Assembly (NCBI GenBank): GCA_947503035.1
Contig: CANNCD010000004.1
Coordinates: 203,067 to 267,066 of the forward strand
Reading direction: 5' to 3'
Length of the DNA stretch: 64,000 nt
Origin: an uncultured Halocynthiibacter sp.
GTDB lineage: Bacteria; Pseudomonadota; Alphaproteobacteria; Rhodobacterales; Rhodobacteraceae
This document shows positions 9,405 to 18,081 of this stretch, piece after piece. Under the pieces are notes generated by a model. It was given only the letters and a program-made list of their open reading frames with translations. It did not search any database and had not been told where the DNA came from. A program made the position numbers and the translations under genes. Within the stretch, counting starts at the first letter, position 1; the number at the start of each line of letters is the position of its first letter.

Positions 9405-10173
9405 CGCGGATTGCGTCGGGTTGCCACACGTCCAAATGGCCTGCCCCCGTGACCGAATAGAGCCTCTTGTTGGTGGTGGCCGCGGCATCCACAATCGCAC
9501 GTCCCATGCCAATCGGGATCAACGGATCTTGGGTTCCATGAAGCACCAAAAGCGGACGATCGTTCATATGGGTAACGGCTTCTGCGCTGTTCCATTTGTC
9601 CGTTAGAAACCGCGTCGCGAATGACAGCTTGGGCAGAAGGTGTTCGGCCAGCTCTGGTACCGATGAAAATGGAGCCTCAAGAACGGCGGCGCGATAGGGG
9701 ATGTCCGAATCCGCAATCTGCGAAACGACGGCGGCTCCAAGGCTCTCGCCGTATAATGCGACACCTCCAACGTCATTCGCCCCAAAGGTTTCGGCCATGT
9801 CGAGCAACTGCTCGGCGTCTTGAATGATCCTGCGCTCGGTGGGTTTTCCGCTGCTGCCGGAATACCCACGATAGGCCATCGCGATGATCCCGAACCCTTG
9901 GTCCGTGAAAATTTTGAACCGTTGGGTTCGCATTGAAAGTGTCCCTGCGTTGCCATGGAAATACACGATGGTCGTGCGGTTCGGGCGTGGCGGATGGGCC
10001 CAAACGATGATGGTTTCCCCGTCGGGGGTCGCCATTTTGTGTTCGAGAAAGCCCGCGGGCGGCGGCGCATATGTATCGTCGATCTGGTAAATAAATTTAC
10101 GGTCAAGCGGCCCCGCGGCAACGGCCGCACCCAAGGCAATGGCACACACCAGAACAAAGAGACGTAGCATCAT
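9376..10173 (-). CDS. Exported or membrane-anchored alpha/beta hydrolase
   Basis: Protein of 265 aa with an N-terminal hydrophobic signal (LFVLVCAIALGAAVAAG) and an alpha/beta hydrolase fold of the BEM46/DUF1749-like type. The oxyanion region is VYFHGNAG (about 70). The nucleophile elbow is GESLG (about 138-142), the acid lies in HGTQDPLIP, and the His is in GAGHLDVW. The ATG at 10173 overlaps the stop of pccR (ATGA), so it is translationally coupled to the propionyl-CoA regulator. Whether it has any role in acyl-CoA metabolism is unknown. Its 3' end overlaps the convergent EamA gene by 29 bases. Confidence 0.82.
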   Translation of the reverse strand: MMLRLFVLVCAIALGAAVAAGPLDRKFIYQIDDTYAPPPAGFLEHKMATPDGETIIVWAHPPRPNRTTIVYFHGNAGTLSMRTQRFKIFTDQGFGIIAMAYRGYSGSSGKPTERRIIQDAEQLLDMAETFGANDVGGVALYGESLGAAVVSQIADSDIPYRAAVLEAPFSSVPELAEHLLPKLSFATRFLTDKWNSAEAVTHMNDRPLLVLHGTQDPLIPIGMGRAIVDAAATTNKRLYSVTGAGHLDVWQPDAIRVMLAFYRKH

Positions 10174-11567
10174 GTTTCGATCTCATAAGGAAGGGTGCCG
10201 CGTTGATTGTGGTCAATTCGAAGTTGTCGTTCAAGCGGCGGAACCGAGCGTTGATGGCATGTTTTACGTTCGCAAATCCGGCATGAAATCCCGATGGGGT
10301 CAAAGGTCTTGGACAGGTCCAGATCATCCGCATAGACCATGGCATCCGCGTGTTTGACCTCGCAACCGAGCCCAATCGCATAGCGGCGCACGGGGGCCTG
10401 AAATGACCCGCCGGTTTTGGAGACATCCCGCGCAAGGCATAGATACCGCGCCCCGTCTGGGGTCTCGGCCAGTTGGCGCAGAAAATGCCCAGGCGTTTCA
10501 AAGGCGCGGTGCACATTCCACAACGGGCAGGCCCCGCCGAACCGCGCAAATTGCAGCCGTGTCGCCGAGTGGCGTTTGGTGATCGTGCCGGCCTGATCGA
10601 CGACAACGAAAAAGAACGGAATGCCCTTGTTTCCGGGGCGCTGAAGGGTCGAAAGACGATGCCCGACCTGTTCGATGGATGCGCCGAATTCATGTGCGAG
10701 CACTTCGAGGTCGTGACGGGATGTACGGGCGGCATCCAGAAAGGCGTCATAGGGCATCAATGCGGCGCCGGCGAAATAGTTCGCCATGCCAATTTTGGCG
10801 ATGTCGCGGGCCATGTCGGTTTGAAAACGGGCCAAATCAAGCGCGGCATCGATCAGGTCGCCTTGGGTGATCAGGGCGTATTGATGCAACAGTTGGAACC
10901 GTCGCGTCGCAGGGGCCGCCCGCGCCGAAAGCGTGAGTGTCCGTGTGTCGGGGTCATAGCCGCGCGTCGCGGAATCCGTCGCCATTTGGACGGTGATACC
11001 CAGTGTTTCAAACGCCGTAAGGGCCAATTGTTCGGGGTCTTGGCGCTCACCATTGGGGCAGGCAAACCGTTCGGCGGCATGGTCCAGCGTATCCACATAG
11101 TTGTCGCAATAATGAAAGAAATCGCGCACCTCTTCCCATGGGCTGGTCTGGGGGGCGGCATCATCGCGTCCGAGGGCCTCGTCCAAGGCGGCGAGCCGTT
11201 CGTTGGTTTGGCGATAGGCGCGGTGAAGGTCCAGAAACGCACGGGCAAGGGCGGGGGCGTTCGATGCCGCCAGACGTAGATCGGCAAGGGGCGGGGGTGT
11301 GTCGCCAAACACCGGATCGGCAAGGGCTTCGCGCATGTTGCTGACCATGCGTTCGCTGTCGCCTGTCGAAAATTCGCTGACGTCAAAGCCAAATTCCGAC
11401 GCCATCGCCAAAACAACAGCCGCGGACACCGGACGGTTGTTGTTTTCCATCTGGTTCAAATACGGCAATGACACGCCCAGCTTTTCCGCAAAGGCCCGTT
11501 GGGTCAGGCCCAGCGTCGTGCGGGTCTCGCGCAGTTTGGTGCCTGCATAAAGTTTCTGAACGGCCAT
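10170..11567 (-). CDS. pccR: Short-chain fatty acyl-CoA regulator, PccR type (ScfR)
   Basis: Regulator of 465 aa with an N-terminal Xre helix-turn-helix (about 8-65, including [15 protein letters not shown] and [11 protein letters not shown]). A long ScfR domain follows, with an IrrE/ImmA-like middle portion and a C-terminal region holding clustered Cys residues ([17 protein letters not shown]). In Rhodobacter sphaeroides PccR senses propionyl-CoA metabolism and controls pccB; the same divergent arrangement is seen here. TTTGCAAA-type repeats, the motif reported for PccR, lie in the intergenic region. The Cys-rich tail may bind a metal or act as a redox sensor (inference). The downstream hydrolase overlaps its stop. 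Confidence 0.92.
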   Translation of the reverse strand: MAVQKLYAGTKLRETRTTLGLTQRAFAEKLGVSLPYLNQMENNNRPVSAAVVLAMASEFGFDVSEFSTGDSERMVSNMREALADPVFGDTPPPLADLRLAASNAPALARAFLDLHRAYRQTNERLAALDEALGRDDAAPQTSPWEEVRDFFHYCDNYVDTLDHAAERFACPNGERQDPEQLALTAFETLGITVQMATDSATRGYDPDTRTLTLSARAAPATRRFQLLHQYALITQGDLIDAALDLARFQTDMARDIAKIGMANYFAGAALMPYDAFLDAARTSRHDLEVLAHEFGASIEQVGHRLSTLQRPGNKGIPFFFVVVDQAGTITKRHSATRLQFARFGGACPLWNVHRAFETPGHFLRQLAETPDGARYLCLARDVSKTGGSFQAPVRRYAIGLGCEVKHADAMVYADDLDLSKTFDPIGISCRICERKTCHQRSVPPLERQLRIDHNQRGTLPYEIET

Positions 11568-11622
11568 TCTGTGGTCCCTTGCGTGGGCTGGGTCATGGGG
11601 TAGTCTGGTGCAGAGAGCGTAG

Positions 11623-11645
11623 TTTGCAAATTTGCAGTTTGCAAG
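11623..11645. promoter_or_regulatory. PccR operator candidate, TTTGCA repeats
   Basis: Three TTTGCA units start at 11623, 11631 and 11638. The first is a full TTTGCAAA palindrome and the third reads TTTGCAAG. A further ATGCAAATATGC lies at 11664-11675. From memory, the PccR site is described as paired TTTGCAAA elements; the spacing here (15 bases between first and third) differs slightly. The site lies midway between pccR and pccB, 96 bases before the pccB start. Confidence 0.75.
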
Positions 11646-11740
11646 TCACGCAATTTTATTACTATGCAAATATGCTGTTTCTCGCTGGCTTTATGCTGCG
11701 ACTGCACGGTATGCATGATTTACGAGATGAGGAGCTTGTT

Positions 11741-13273
11741 ATGAAAGACATCCAGCAAGAGCTAGAAGAACGCCGCCAGGTTGCCCGCCTTGGCGGAGGG
11801 GCCGCGCGCATTGAAAAACAGCATGCCAAAGGCAAGCTGACGGCGCGCGAGCGTGTGGAGCTTTTGCTGGATGAGGACAGCTTTGAAGAATTTGACATGT
11901 TCGTCGCCCACCGCTGTACCGAATTCGGTATGGAGAAAGACCGTCCCGCTGGCGACGGTGTTGTAACCGGTTGGGGCACGATCAATGGTCGCATGGTCTA
12001 TGTGTTCTCGCAGGATTTCACCGTGTTCGGTGGGTCGTTGTCTGAAACCCATGCGCAAAAGATTTGCAAAATCATGGATATGGCCGTGCAAAACGGCGCT
12101 CCTGTGATCGGCATCAATGATTCCGGTGGAGCACGCATCCAAGAAGGTGTTGCGTCATTGGCCGGCTATGCCGAAGTATTCCAGCGCAATGTGATGGCGT
12201 CCGGTGTGGTGCCACAGATTTCGTTGATCATGGGTCCATGTGCCGGTGGTGCGGTCTATTCGCCCGCGATGACCGACTTTATCTTTATGGTAAAGGACAG
12301 CTCCTACATGTTTGTGACCGGCCCAGACGTTGTGAAAACCGTCACAAATGAGGTCGTCACCGCAGAAGAACTGGGCGGCGCATCCACCCATACCAAAAAA
12401 TCAAGCGTTGCAGACGCCGCCTTTGAAAACGACCTTGAGGCCATCGCCGAGACCCGTCGTTTGGTGGATTTCCTGCCGCTCAATAACCGTGAAAAACCAC
12501 CCGTTCGTCCGTTCTTTGATGACCCATCTCGTATCGACGAAAGCCTCGATACATTGGTGCCTGAAAACGCGAACACCCCATACGACATGAAGGAACTCAT
12601 CACCAAACTGGGGGATGAGGGTGATTTTTATGAAATCCAAGAGGATTTCGCAAAGAATATCATCACTGGATTTATTCGTCTCGAAGGCTCCACCGTGGGC
12701 GTCGTGGCGAACCAGCCGATGGTTTTGGCGGGCTGTCTTGATATAGATAGCTCTCGTAAGGCAGCCCGCTTTGTTCGTTTCTGTGACGCGTTTGAGATCC
12801 CTATTCTCACTCTCGTTGATGTACCTGGGTTCTTGCCCGGTACATCACAAGAATACGGCGGCGTGATCAAACATGGCGCGAAACTGTTGTTCGCCTATGG
12901 CGAAGCGACTGTGCCCAAGGTAACCGTAATCACCCGCAAGGCATACGGTGGCGCCTATGATGTGATGTCGTCGAAACACCTGCGTGGTGATTTCAACTAT
13001 GCATGGCCAAGTGCGGAAATCGCTGTGATGGGGGCCAAAGGCGCGACCGAAATCCTGTACCGGAGCGAGTTGAACGATCCAGAAAAGATCGCGCAGCGCA
13101 CCGCGGATTACGAAGACCGTTTTGCCAACCCGTTTGTGGCCGCCGAAAAAGGCTTCATCGATGAGGTGATCCTGCCGCGCAGCACGCGTAAACGTGTGGC
13201 CCGTGCATTCGCGTCTTTGCGGGGGAAAAACCTGCAAAATCCGTGGAAAAAACACGACAACATTCCGCTCTGA
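11741..13273 (+). CDS. pccB: Propionyl-CoA carboxylase beta (carboxyltransferase) subunit
   Basis: Subunit of 510 aa that transfers the carboxyl group from biotin to propionyl-CoA, giving (S)-methylmalonyl-CoA. Both crotonase-like halves are present: the N half has [14 protein letters not shown] and [13 protein letters not shown], the C half [12 protein letters not shown] and [15 protein letters not shown]. The open frame extends far upstream, but the ATG at 11741 follows GAGGAG and matches the family start ([12 protein letters not shown]). The gene leads the propionate block; pccA lies 1.8 kb further on, separated by four small genes. Confidence 0.96.
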   Translation: MKDIQQELEERRQVARLGGGAARIEKQHAKGKLTARERVELLLDEDSFEEFDMFVAHRCTEFGMEKDRPAGDGVVTGWGTINGRMVYVFSQDFTVFGGSLSETHAQKICKIMDMAVQNGAPVIGINDSGGARIQEGVASLAGYAEVFQRNVMASGVVPQISLIMGPCAGGAVYSPAMTDFIFMVKDSSYMFVTGPDVVKTVTNEVVTAEELGGASTHTKKSSVADAAFENDLEAIAETRRLVDFLPLNNREKPPVRPFFDDPSRIDESLDTLVPENANTPYDMKELITKLGDEGDFYEIQEDFAKNIITGFIRLEGSTVGVVANQPMVLAGCLDIDSSRKAARFVRFCDAFEIPILTLVDVPGFLPGTSQEYGGVIKHGAKLLFAYGEATVPKVTVITRKAYGGAYDVMSSKHLRGDFNYAWPSAEIAVMGAKGATEILYRSELNDPEKIAQRTADYEDRFANPFVAAEKGFIDEVILPRSTRKRVARAFASLRGKNLQNPWKKHDNIPL

Positions 13274-13275
13274 TC

Positions 13276-13626
13276 ATGCCAGTTCGTAAATGGATAACCA
13301 AACGTGACGGCGACACCGTGACATTGGCGCGCCGGTTTCCGGTGCGGTTCGATGTAGTGGCCGAAACGACGGGCCCGATTGTTGGGCGGGCGTGGCTGGC
13401 GACATTGATCCGTCAGGACCTGTGGCGCGCATTACAGGGGCTTCGGGGATTTTCCCCCGAGGTCGAAATCACCACCAACGGCGACCATTTGATGATCCGT
13501 GCTGGCGGCCGTCTTGATGGGATTGCCCCCATCGAAGCAACCAACGGCCGTATCGCGACCCTTGTGAACGACCCGCAAAAACGCGCCCGTTGGTTCGCCA
13601 AGGCCACATCTGGAGCGAAATCATGA
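13276..13626 (+). CDS. Conserved hypothetical protein in the pcc cluster
   Basis: Protein of 116 aa that I do not recognise as a named domain. It begins two bases after the pccB stop, so it is very likely co-translated with pccB. No signal peptide or membrane segment is visible. It is basic in its first half (MPVRKWITKRDGDTVT) and contains RFPVRFDVVAETTG and TNGDHLMIRAGGRLDG strands that suggest a small beta-rich fold. An upstream in-frame start exists inside pccB (13243), but ATG 13276 is more natural. A role near the carboxylase is guilt by association only. Confidence 0.7.
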   Translation: MPVRKWITKRDGDTVTLARRFPVRFDVVAETTGPIVGRAWLATLIRQDLWRALQGLRGFSPEVEITTNGDHLMIRAGGRLDGIAPIEATNGRIATLVNDPQKRARWFAKATSGAKS

Positions 13627-13861
13627 GCTTTGTGCTGGTCATCCCGTCCAGACCCTCGTTTAAAGGGGTATCGCCCCTATGTGGGCTCTATGGGATGAAT
13701 CATATGAAAGCGCTTATCAGTCGGCATATGCCGCACATGCAAATTGCTTGGCCCTTTGGGTTAATTCAGGGTAAGGTCGCCTTGGATCGCAGAACGCGGT
13801 CTAATCGCCAACTCATGGTGCAAGGTCAAAACACGTCCTTGTTCAGCAAATGGAGACAGAC
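13627..13861. other. Intergenic stretch before the first pcc lipoprotein gene
   Basis: No convincing gene is visible in these 235 bases. A reading frame starts with ATGA overlapping the previous stop, but it runs through the lipoprotein gene in another frame and has no family look. A short GGGG/CCCC hairpin lies near 13664-13676. A ribosome site (GGAGACAGAC) for the next gene ends the stretch. Confidence 0.4.
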
Positions 13862-13999
13862 ATGTCTATTACCCTCAAATCCGTCGCCGTTCTCGGCGTT
13901 GTCGCTACTTTGGCAGCCTGTTCGTCTTCTGCACAAGAAGAAGTCGTATACGTTGCAGAGCCCGTTGTTTCGGAACCTGTTCCAACATCTAAGTACTAA
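13862..13999 (+). CDS. Tiny lipoprotein (45 aa) in the pcc cluster
   Basis: A 46-codon gene (45 aa plus stop). The sequence shows a lipoprotein signal with lipobox LAAC (Cys at about residue 20): a short hydrophobic VAVLGVVATLAAC preceded by MSITLKS. The mature part is only about 26 residues (SSSAQEEVVYVAEPVVSEPVPTSKY), acidic and rich in Val, Pro and Ser. GGAGACAG lies before the ATG with good spacing. Small lipoproteins at this position between pccB and pccA are, as I recall, common in Roseobacter relatives; the function is unknown. Confidence 0.72.
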   Translation: MSITLKSVAVLGVVATLAACSSSAQEEVVYVAEPVVSEPVPTSKY

Positions 14000-14062
14000 T
14001 ACCTCTGCGACGCGGGGCACTGGCGCCGCGTCACGACCTCTGACTTTGGTTGGAGGTGTGCC

Positions 14063-14431
14063 ATGCTAAAACATCGTGGCTTTCCGGGCCGTTTGCCCGG
14101 TACAGATTTCCAATTCACAATTCGTCGCCCGAACAAAAAGGGTGTGACTGCGATCACCGAACGCGAACGCTATGCGGATCGCAAACCTGCTGATCGTCGT
14201 GCGGACTCTGGCTTTGTTGAGGCCCTATGGCGTCACTTTGGCGATCAGCCGTTTGAACGTGGCAATCTGGATGCGGGCCGTATCTCTTGGCTGTTTGGCC
14301 GTGAAATCATCGCCGCCGAAGACCCGTTCGATCCCGAAAGCTATGAGGCGATGCTGGTGCTTAACGAAGCCGTTGCCCGCCGGTCCTTTCCCGATGCCTT
14401 TGGCGCGGGCATTTTTGACTGGGACGACTAA
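14063..14431 (+). CDS. Conserved hypothetical protein in the pcc cluster
   Basis: Soluble protein of 122 aa without a signal peptide, unrecognised. It is rich in Arg and Asp/Glu, with a C-terminal half carrying LWRHFGDQPFERGNLD, WLFGREIIAAEDPFDPESYEA and the terminal GAGIFDWDD. GGAGG lies 7 bases before the ATG, a strong initiation signal. It follows the 45-aa lipoprotein on the same strand and probably shares the pccB transcript, which appears to end at the hairpin near 14603. Confidence 0.72.
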   Translation: MLKHRGFPGRLPGTDFQFTIRRPNKKGVTAITERERYADRKPADRRADSGFVEALWRHFGDQPFERGNLDAGRISWLFGREIIAAEDPFDPESYEAMLVLNEAVARRSFPDAFGAGIFDWDD

Positions 14432-14747
14432 GCATGAAAGCGCCTATCCCCCTCATAAACCGGCAGAATTCGGCGCAGCTTTCCGCTGCGGCGTTCTGGG
14501 CTATTTCTTCTGCCCAAATGTTCTGCAATGGTCTGGGCATAGGCGTTGTTCACATCAAAACGTGGCCTATTAACGATCTTGATCGTTACCCTTCCCCTTC
14601 TACGGGGTCTGGCTTTTCCCCCGCTAGACCCCGATTTTTTTCCCCATTTGCGCGAACTTTTGCCCGCCGTGAAAACGTGATTTTGCAGCCAGTGTTAACT
14701 GGTGTAAAAGGGTGGCAAGCAGTCAATCAAATAAAGGAAAAAACCTT
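14432..14747. other. Non-coding spacer with terminator, 316 bases
   Basis: An ATG-initiated frame at 14434 is open but runs across the terminator and through the next lipoprotein in a different frame, so I do not call it. The stretch holds a GC-rich imperfect hairpin around 14471-14492 (CGCAGC/GCTGCG), the strong terminator at 14603-14645, and then presumably a promoter for the next lipoprotein gene. Confidence 0.5.
14603..14645 (+). terminator. Intrinsic terminator inside the pcc cluster
   Basis: An 11-bp stem (CGGGGTCTGGC at 14603-14613 with GCTAGACCCCG at 14623-14633, one wobble pair) has a 9-base loop and is followed by ATTTTTTT. It would end the pccB transcript before the second lipoprotein gene, so pccA should have its own promoter. 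Confidence 0.85.
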
Positions 14748-14951
14748 ATGTCAGTTCAAAAAATCATTCTCGGAGTTGCGCTTGTCTTTGGCCTCTCGGC
14801 CTGTCTTGACAACGATCTCGAACGTGCGGCCGCTGGCGCGCTTGTTGGGGCCGTCGCAGCCGAAGCAACAGGTGGCGATGCTGTCACTGGCGCAGCCATT
14901 GGTGGCGCGGCTGGTGCGCTGTGCGACAACGTCACAAACATCTGTAACTAA
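14748..14951 (+). CDS. Small glycine-zipper lipoprotein (67 aa)
   Basis: A 67-aa product with signal MSVQKIILGVALVFG and lipobox LSAC (Cys about 20). The mature part is dominated by a Gly/Ala zipper, with segments AAAGALVGAVAAEATGG and GAAIGGAAGAL, and ends with two further Cys (CDNVTNIC) that could pair. AAAGGAAAAAACC lies before the ATG. Gly-zipper lipoproteins often insert in or lie against the outer membrane. It follows the terminator and precedes pccA by 120 bases. Function unknown. Confidence 0.75.
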   Translation: MSVQKIILGVALVFGLSACLDNDLERAAAGALVGAVAAEATGGDAVTGAAIGGAAGALCDNVTNICN

Positions 14952-15071
14952 TACACTATTCGGGTCGTTCGCGGCCCCATCTATGAAATCGACACCGGTC
15001 AGGGGCATGCGCCCTTGGGCGGTGTTTTGCGTTGGGCCCATGGTCTGCGCGCACTAAGGGAAGAGGGTGCC

Positions 15072-17072
15072 ATGTTTGATAAAATTCTGATTGCGAACCG
15101 CGGGGAAATTGCCTGTCGAGTGATTAAGTCTGCCCAGAAAATGGGGATCAAGACGGTCGCGATTTATTCTGATGCCGACAAACAGGCTCTTCATGTGAAA
15201 ATGGCGGATGAGGCCGTTCACATCGGCCCGCCCCCTGCGAACCAGTCCTATATTGTGATTGATAAGGTCATGGAAGCGATCCGCGAAACCGGCGCACAGG
15301 CTGTGCATCCGGGTTATGGCTTCCTATCCGAGAACCCAAAATTCGCCGAGGCTTTGGCCGCAGAAGGTATCGCATTCGTTGGCCCACCCGTTGGCGCGAT
15401 TGAAAAGATGGGCGACAAAATCACGTCCAAAAAGATCGCCCAAGAGGCCGGCGTGTCCACCGTTCCGGGCTATATGGGTTTGATCGAGGACGCAGAAGAC
15501 GCGGTCAAGATTTCCAACCAAGTCGGCTATCCTGTGATGATTAAGGCGTCCGCCGGTGGTGGTGGTAAGGGTATGCGCATCGCGTGGAACGATGACGAGG
15601 CCCGCGAAGGTTTCCAGTCGTCGAAAAACGAGGCCGCGAACTCATTCGGTGATGACCGTATTTTCATCGAGAAATTCGTGACCCAGCCCCGCCACATCGA
15701 AATTCAGGTTCTGGCCGACGCGCACGGCAACTGTGTGTATCTGGGCGAACGCGAATGTTCCATCCAGCGTCGCAACCAAAAGGTTATCGAAGAGGCGCCG
15801 TCGCCCTTCCTTGATCCCGAAACCCGCAAGGCGATGGGCGAACAATCCGTCGCGTTGGCCAAGGCGGTTGGATATGCGTCTGCCGGTACGGTTGAATTCA
15901 TTGTGGATGGGGACCGGAACTTCTATTTCCTCGAGATGAATACACGTTTGCAGGTTGAACACCCTGTGACCGAATTGATCACCGACGTCGACCTGGTGGA
16001 ACAGATGATCCGCGTGGCCAATGGTGAGCCACTGACGATCACGCAAGACGACGTGAAACTGAACGGTTGGGCCATCGAGAGCCGCCTCTATGCCGAGGAC
16101 CCCTATCGCGGGTTCTTGCCATCCATTGGCCGTTTGACCCGCTACCGTCCGCCGGCGGAAATCGTCACCGACACCGCGGTTGTTCGCAACGACACCGGCG
16201 TATTCGAAGGCGGCGAGATCAGCATGTATTATGACCCGATGATCGCGAAGCTCTGCACATGGGCACCGACCCGCGCCGAGGCCATCGAAGGCATGCGCAA
16301 CGCCTTGGACGGGTTTGAGGTCGAAGGCATCGGCCACAACCTTCCGTTCCTATCGGCGGTGATGGACCACGATAAATTCACATCCGGCAACATGACCACC
16401 GCCTTTATCGAAGAAGAATTCCCCGAGGGATTTGACGGTGTGACCTTGGACGATGCGTCCCTGCGCCGGATCGCGGCGGCGACCGTTGCGATGAACCGCG
16501 TGGCCGAAATTCGCCGCACCCGCGTGTCGGGCCGTATGTCCAACCACGAACGTAAGGTCGGCGATGATTGGGTTGTGACGGTACAGGGTGAATCCTATCC
16601 GGTGACTGTTGCTGCTGACTCAGAAGGTGCGACTGTGACCTTTGATGATGGCGCGTCGCATCGCGTTGCGTCCGATTGGACCCCCGGTGACCTACTGGCG
16701 ACTTTGGATGTTGACGGCACGCCGTTGGTGTTGAAGGTCGAAAAGAAAACCGGTGGCTTCCGTGTGCGCAGCCGTGGCGCAGATCTTCGGGTGTTTGTAC
16801 GCAATCCGCGTCAGGCCGAATTGGCCAAATTGATGCCGGAAAAGGTCGCGCCAGACACGTCCAAATTGCTTCTCTGTCCGATGCCCGGTTTGATCGTTAA
16901 GGTCGACGTTGCGGTTGGCGACGAGGTCCAAGAAGGTCAGGCGCTTTGTACGGTCGAAGCCATGAAGATGGAAAACATCCTGCGTGCCGAACGCACCGGT
17001 GTGGTGTCCAAGGTCAATGCCGCCGCGGGTGAGAGCCTTGCGGTGGACGACATCATTATGGAATTCGAATAG
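15072..17072 (+). CDS. pccA: Propionyl-CoA carboxylase alpha (biotin) subunit
   Basis: Subunit of 666 aa with the full domain order: biotin carboxylase N domain (FDKILIANRGEIACRVI), ATP-grasp (about 115-310, including the Gly-rich KASAGGGGKGMR), biotin carboxylase C domain, a PCC-specific BT domain (about 470-590), and a C-terminal biotinyl domain. The biotin-accepting Lys lies in EAMKMENI, about 35 residues before the end. The start follows GGGAAGAGGGTG. It carboxylates its biotin with bicarbonate and ATP, then passes the group to PccB. It is separated from pccB by small genes and a terminator. Confidence 0.96.
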   Translation: MFDKILIANRGEIACRVIKSAQKMGIKTVAIYSDADKQALHVKMADEAVHIGPPPANQSYIVIDKVMEAIRETGAQAVHPGYGFLSENPKFAEALAAEGIAFVGPPVGAIEKMGDKITSKKIAQEAGVSTVPGYMGLIEDAEDAVKISNQVGYPVMIKASAGGGGKGMRIAWNDDEAREGFQSSKNEAANSFGDDRIFIEKFVTQPRHIEIQVLADAHGNCVYLGERECSIQRRNQKVIEEAPSPFLDPETRKAMGEQSVALAKAVGYASAGTVEFIVDGDRNFYFLEMNTRLQVEHPVTELITDVDLVEQMIRVANGEPLTITQDDVKLNGWAIESRLYAEDPYRGFLPSIGRLTRYRPPAEIVTDTAVVRNDTGVFEGGEISMYYDPMIAKLCTWAPTRAEAIEGMRNALDGFEVEGIGHNLPFLSAVMDHDKFTSGNMTTAFIEEEFPEGFDGVTLDDASLRRIAAATVAMNRVAEIRRTRVSGRMSNHERKVGDDWVVTVQGESYPVTVAADSEGATVTFDDGASHRVASDWTPGDLLATLDVDGTPLVLKVEKKTGGFRVRSRGADLRVFVRNPRQAELAKLMPEKVAPDTSKLLLCPMPGLIVKVDVAVGDEVQEGQALCTVEAMKMENILRAERTGVVSKVNAAAGESLAVDDIIMEFE

Positions 17073-17196
17073 GATGACGCCTCGGGCGACATATGGGCCG
17101 CCGCGACGCTTAAGGGTTTCGTCACCGTATATGGGCTATGGTCGATACAGATCAATGACGGGGCGGCGACGCCCCACCCATATCAAAGGCCGACCC

Positions 17197-18081
17197 ATGG
17201 ACGTGACCCTTCATATTGGCGCCCACCGTACCGCCACGACCAGCTTCCAATCCTTCGTTACTGCGAATGAGGGTAAGCTGGCGAAACATGGGATCGCGGT
17301 ATGGGGGCCGTCGCGTACGCGAAGTGGCTTGTTCGATGGCTTGGTCCGTCGTGCCAAGTCGCCCCAGACCCGTCGTGGTGTACGCTCATCGCGCCGTGTG
17401 GAAATGGAACGCGCGCGGTTTGAAACCCTCGGCTATCGTCATCTGATCGTGTCCGAGGAAAACATGATCGGCACGCTGAAATCCAATCTGTCGCAACGCT
17501 CGCTCTATCCTGACGCGATGGTGCGGCTTGATCGGTTTGCGGCGCCGTTTGGCCTTTATTGCAAGCGGATCGTTTTGTCTGTGCGCGCCTATGACGCCTA
17601 TTGGGCCTCGGTGCTTGCGGATCAAGTGGCCCGTGGTGGGCGGCAGCCAGATGACGCGTTTCTTGACCACCTCGTGACCCAGCCGCGGCGCTGGTCCGAT
17701 GTGATCCGCGACATTCACACGGTCTTTCCGACGGCCGAGTTGATCGTTCTGTCGCACGAGGCCCACGCGGGCCTGCCCGAACATCGTTTGGCCGCGATGA
17801 CGGGAACCGAAATTTCCGCGCCATGGGTGGATGCCCGTGAATGGCGCGCCAAACGCCCAACCGGTGCCAGCCTGTGCAAGATGGGCGCGGACACCGATAC
17901 AAGAACAACGCCGTGGCAACCCTTTGCGGCCCACCACATTGACGTCCTGCGTATGAAATACGCCGAAGACATCGCGTGGCTGCAAGACGGGGCCGATGGC
18001 TGTGCAACATATATCGCCAATGCGGGGCAAACACCGCAGGGCGGATCATCAAAGGGACCGGATCATGTCGAAAACCGATGA
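17197..18081 (+). CDS. Sulfotransferase-like P-loop protein
   Basis: Protein of 294 aa. The N terminus [19 protein letters not shown] resembles the 5'-phosphosulfate-binding loop of sulfotransferases (GxxRxxTTxxQ), and [10 protein letters not shown] (about 85) and [16 protein letters not shown] (about 128) fit the 3'-phosphate-binding Ser/Arg strand. No other domain is visible. I chose the ATG at 17197; an in-frame ATG at 17154 would add residues that do not fit the fold. Its 3' end overlaps the mutase start by 17 bases, so the two are probably co-translated. A sulfotransferase between pccA and mcm has no obvious metabolic link; activity is inferred, not shown. Confidence 0.65.
   Translation: MDVTLHIGAHRTATTSFQSFVTANEGKLAKHGIAVWGPSRTRSGLFDGLVRRAKSPQTRRGVRSSRRVEMERARFETLGYRHLIVSEENMIGTLKSNLSQRSLYPDAMVRLDRFAAPFGLYCKRIVLSVRAYDAYWASVLADQVARGGRQPDDAFLDHLVTQPRRWSDVIRDIHTVFPTAELIVLSHEAHAGLPEHRLAAMTGTEISAPWVDAREWRAKRPTGASLCKMGADTDTRTTPWQPFAAHHIDVLRMKYAEDIAWLQDGADGCATYIANAGQTPQGGSSKGPDHVENR

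Noticed and set aside
13590..14069. Open frame overlapping the 45-aa lipoprotein gene
   Set aside because: No family look, and the lipoprotein in the other frame has ribosome site and lipobox; the two cannot both be likely.
14434..15057. Open frame starting just after the 122-aa unknown
   Set aside because: It runs through a strong terminator and through another lipoprotein gene out of frame.
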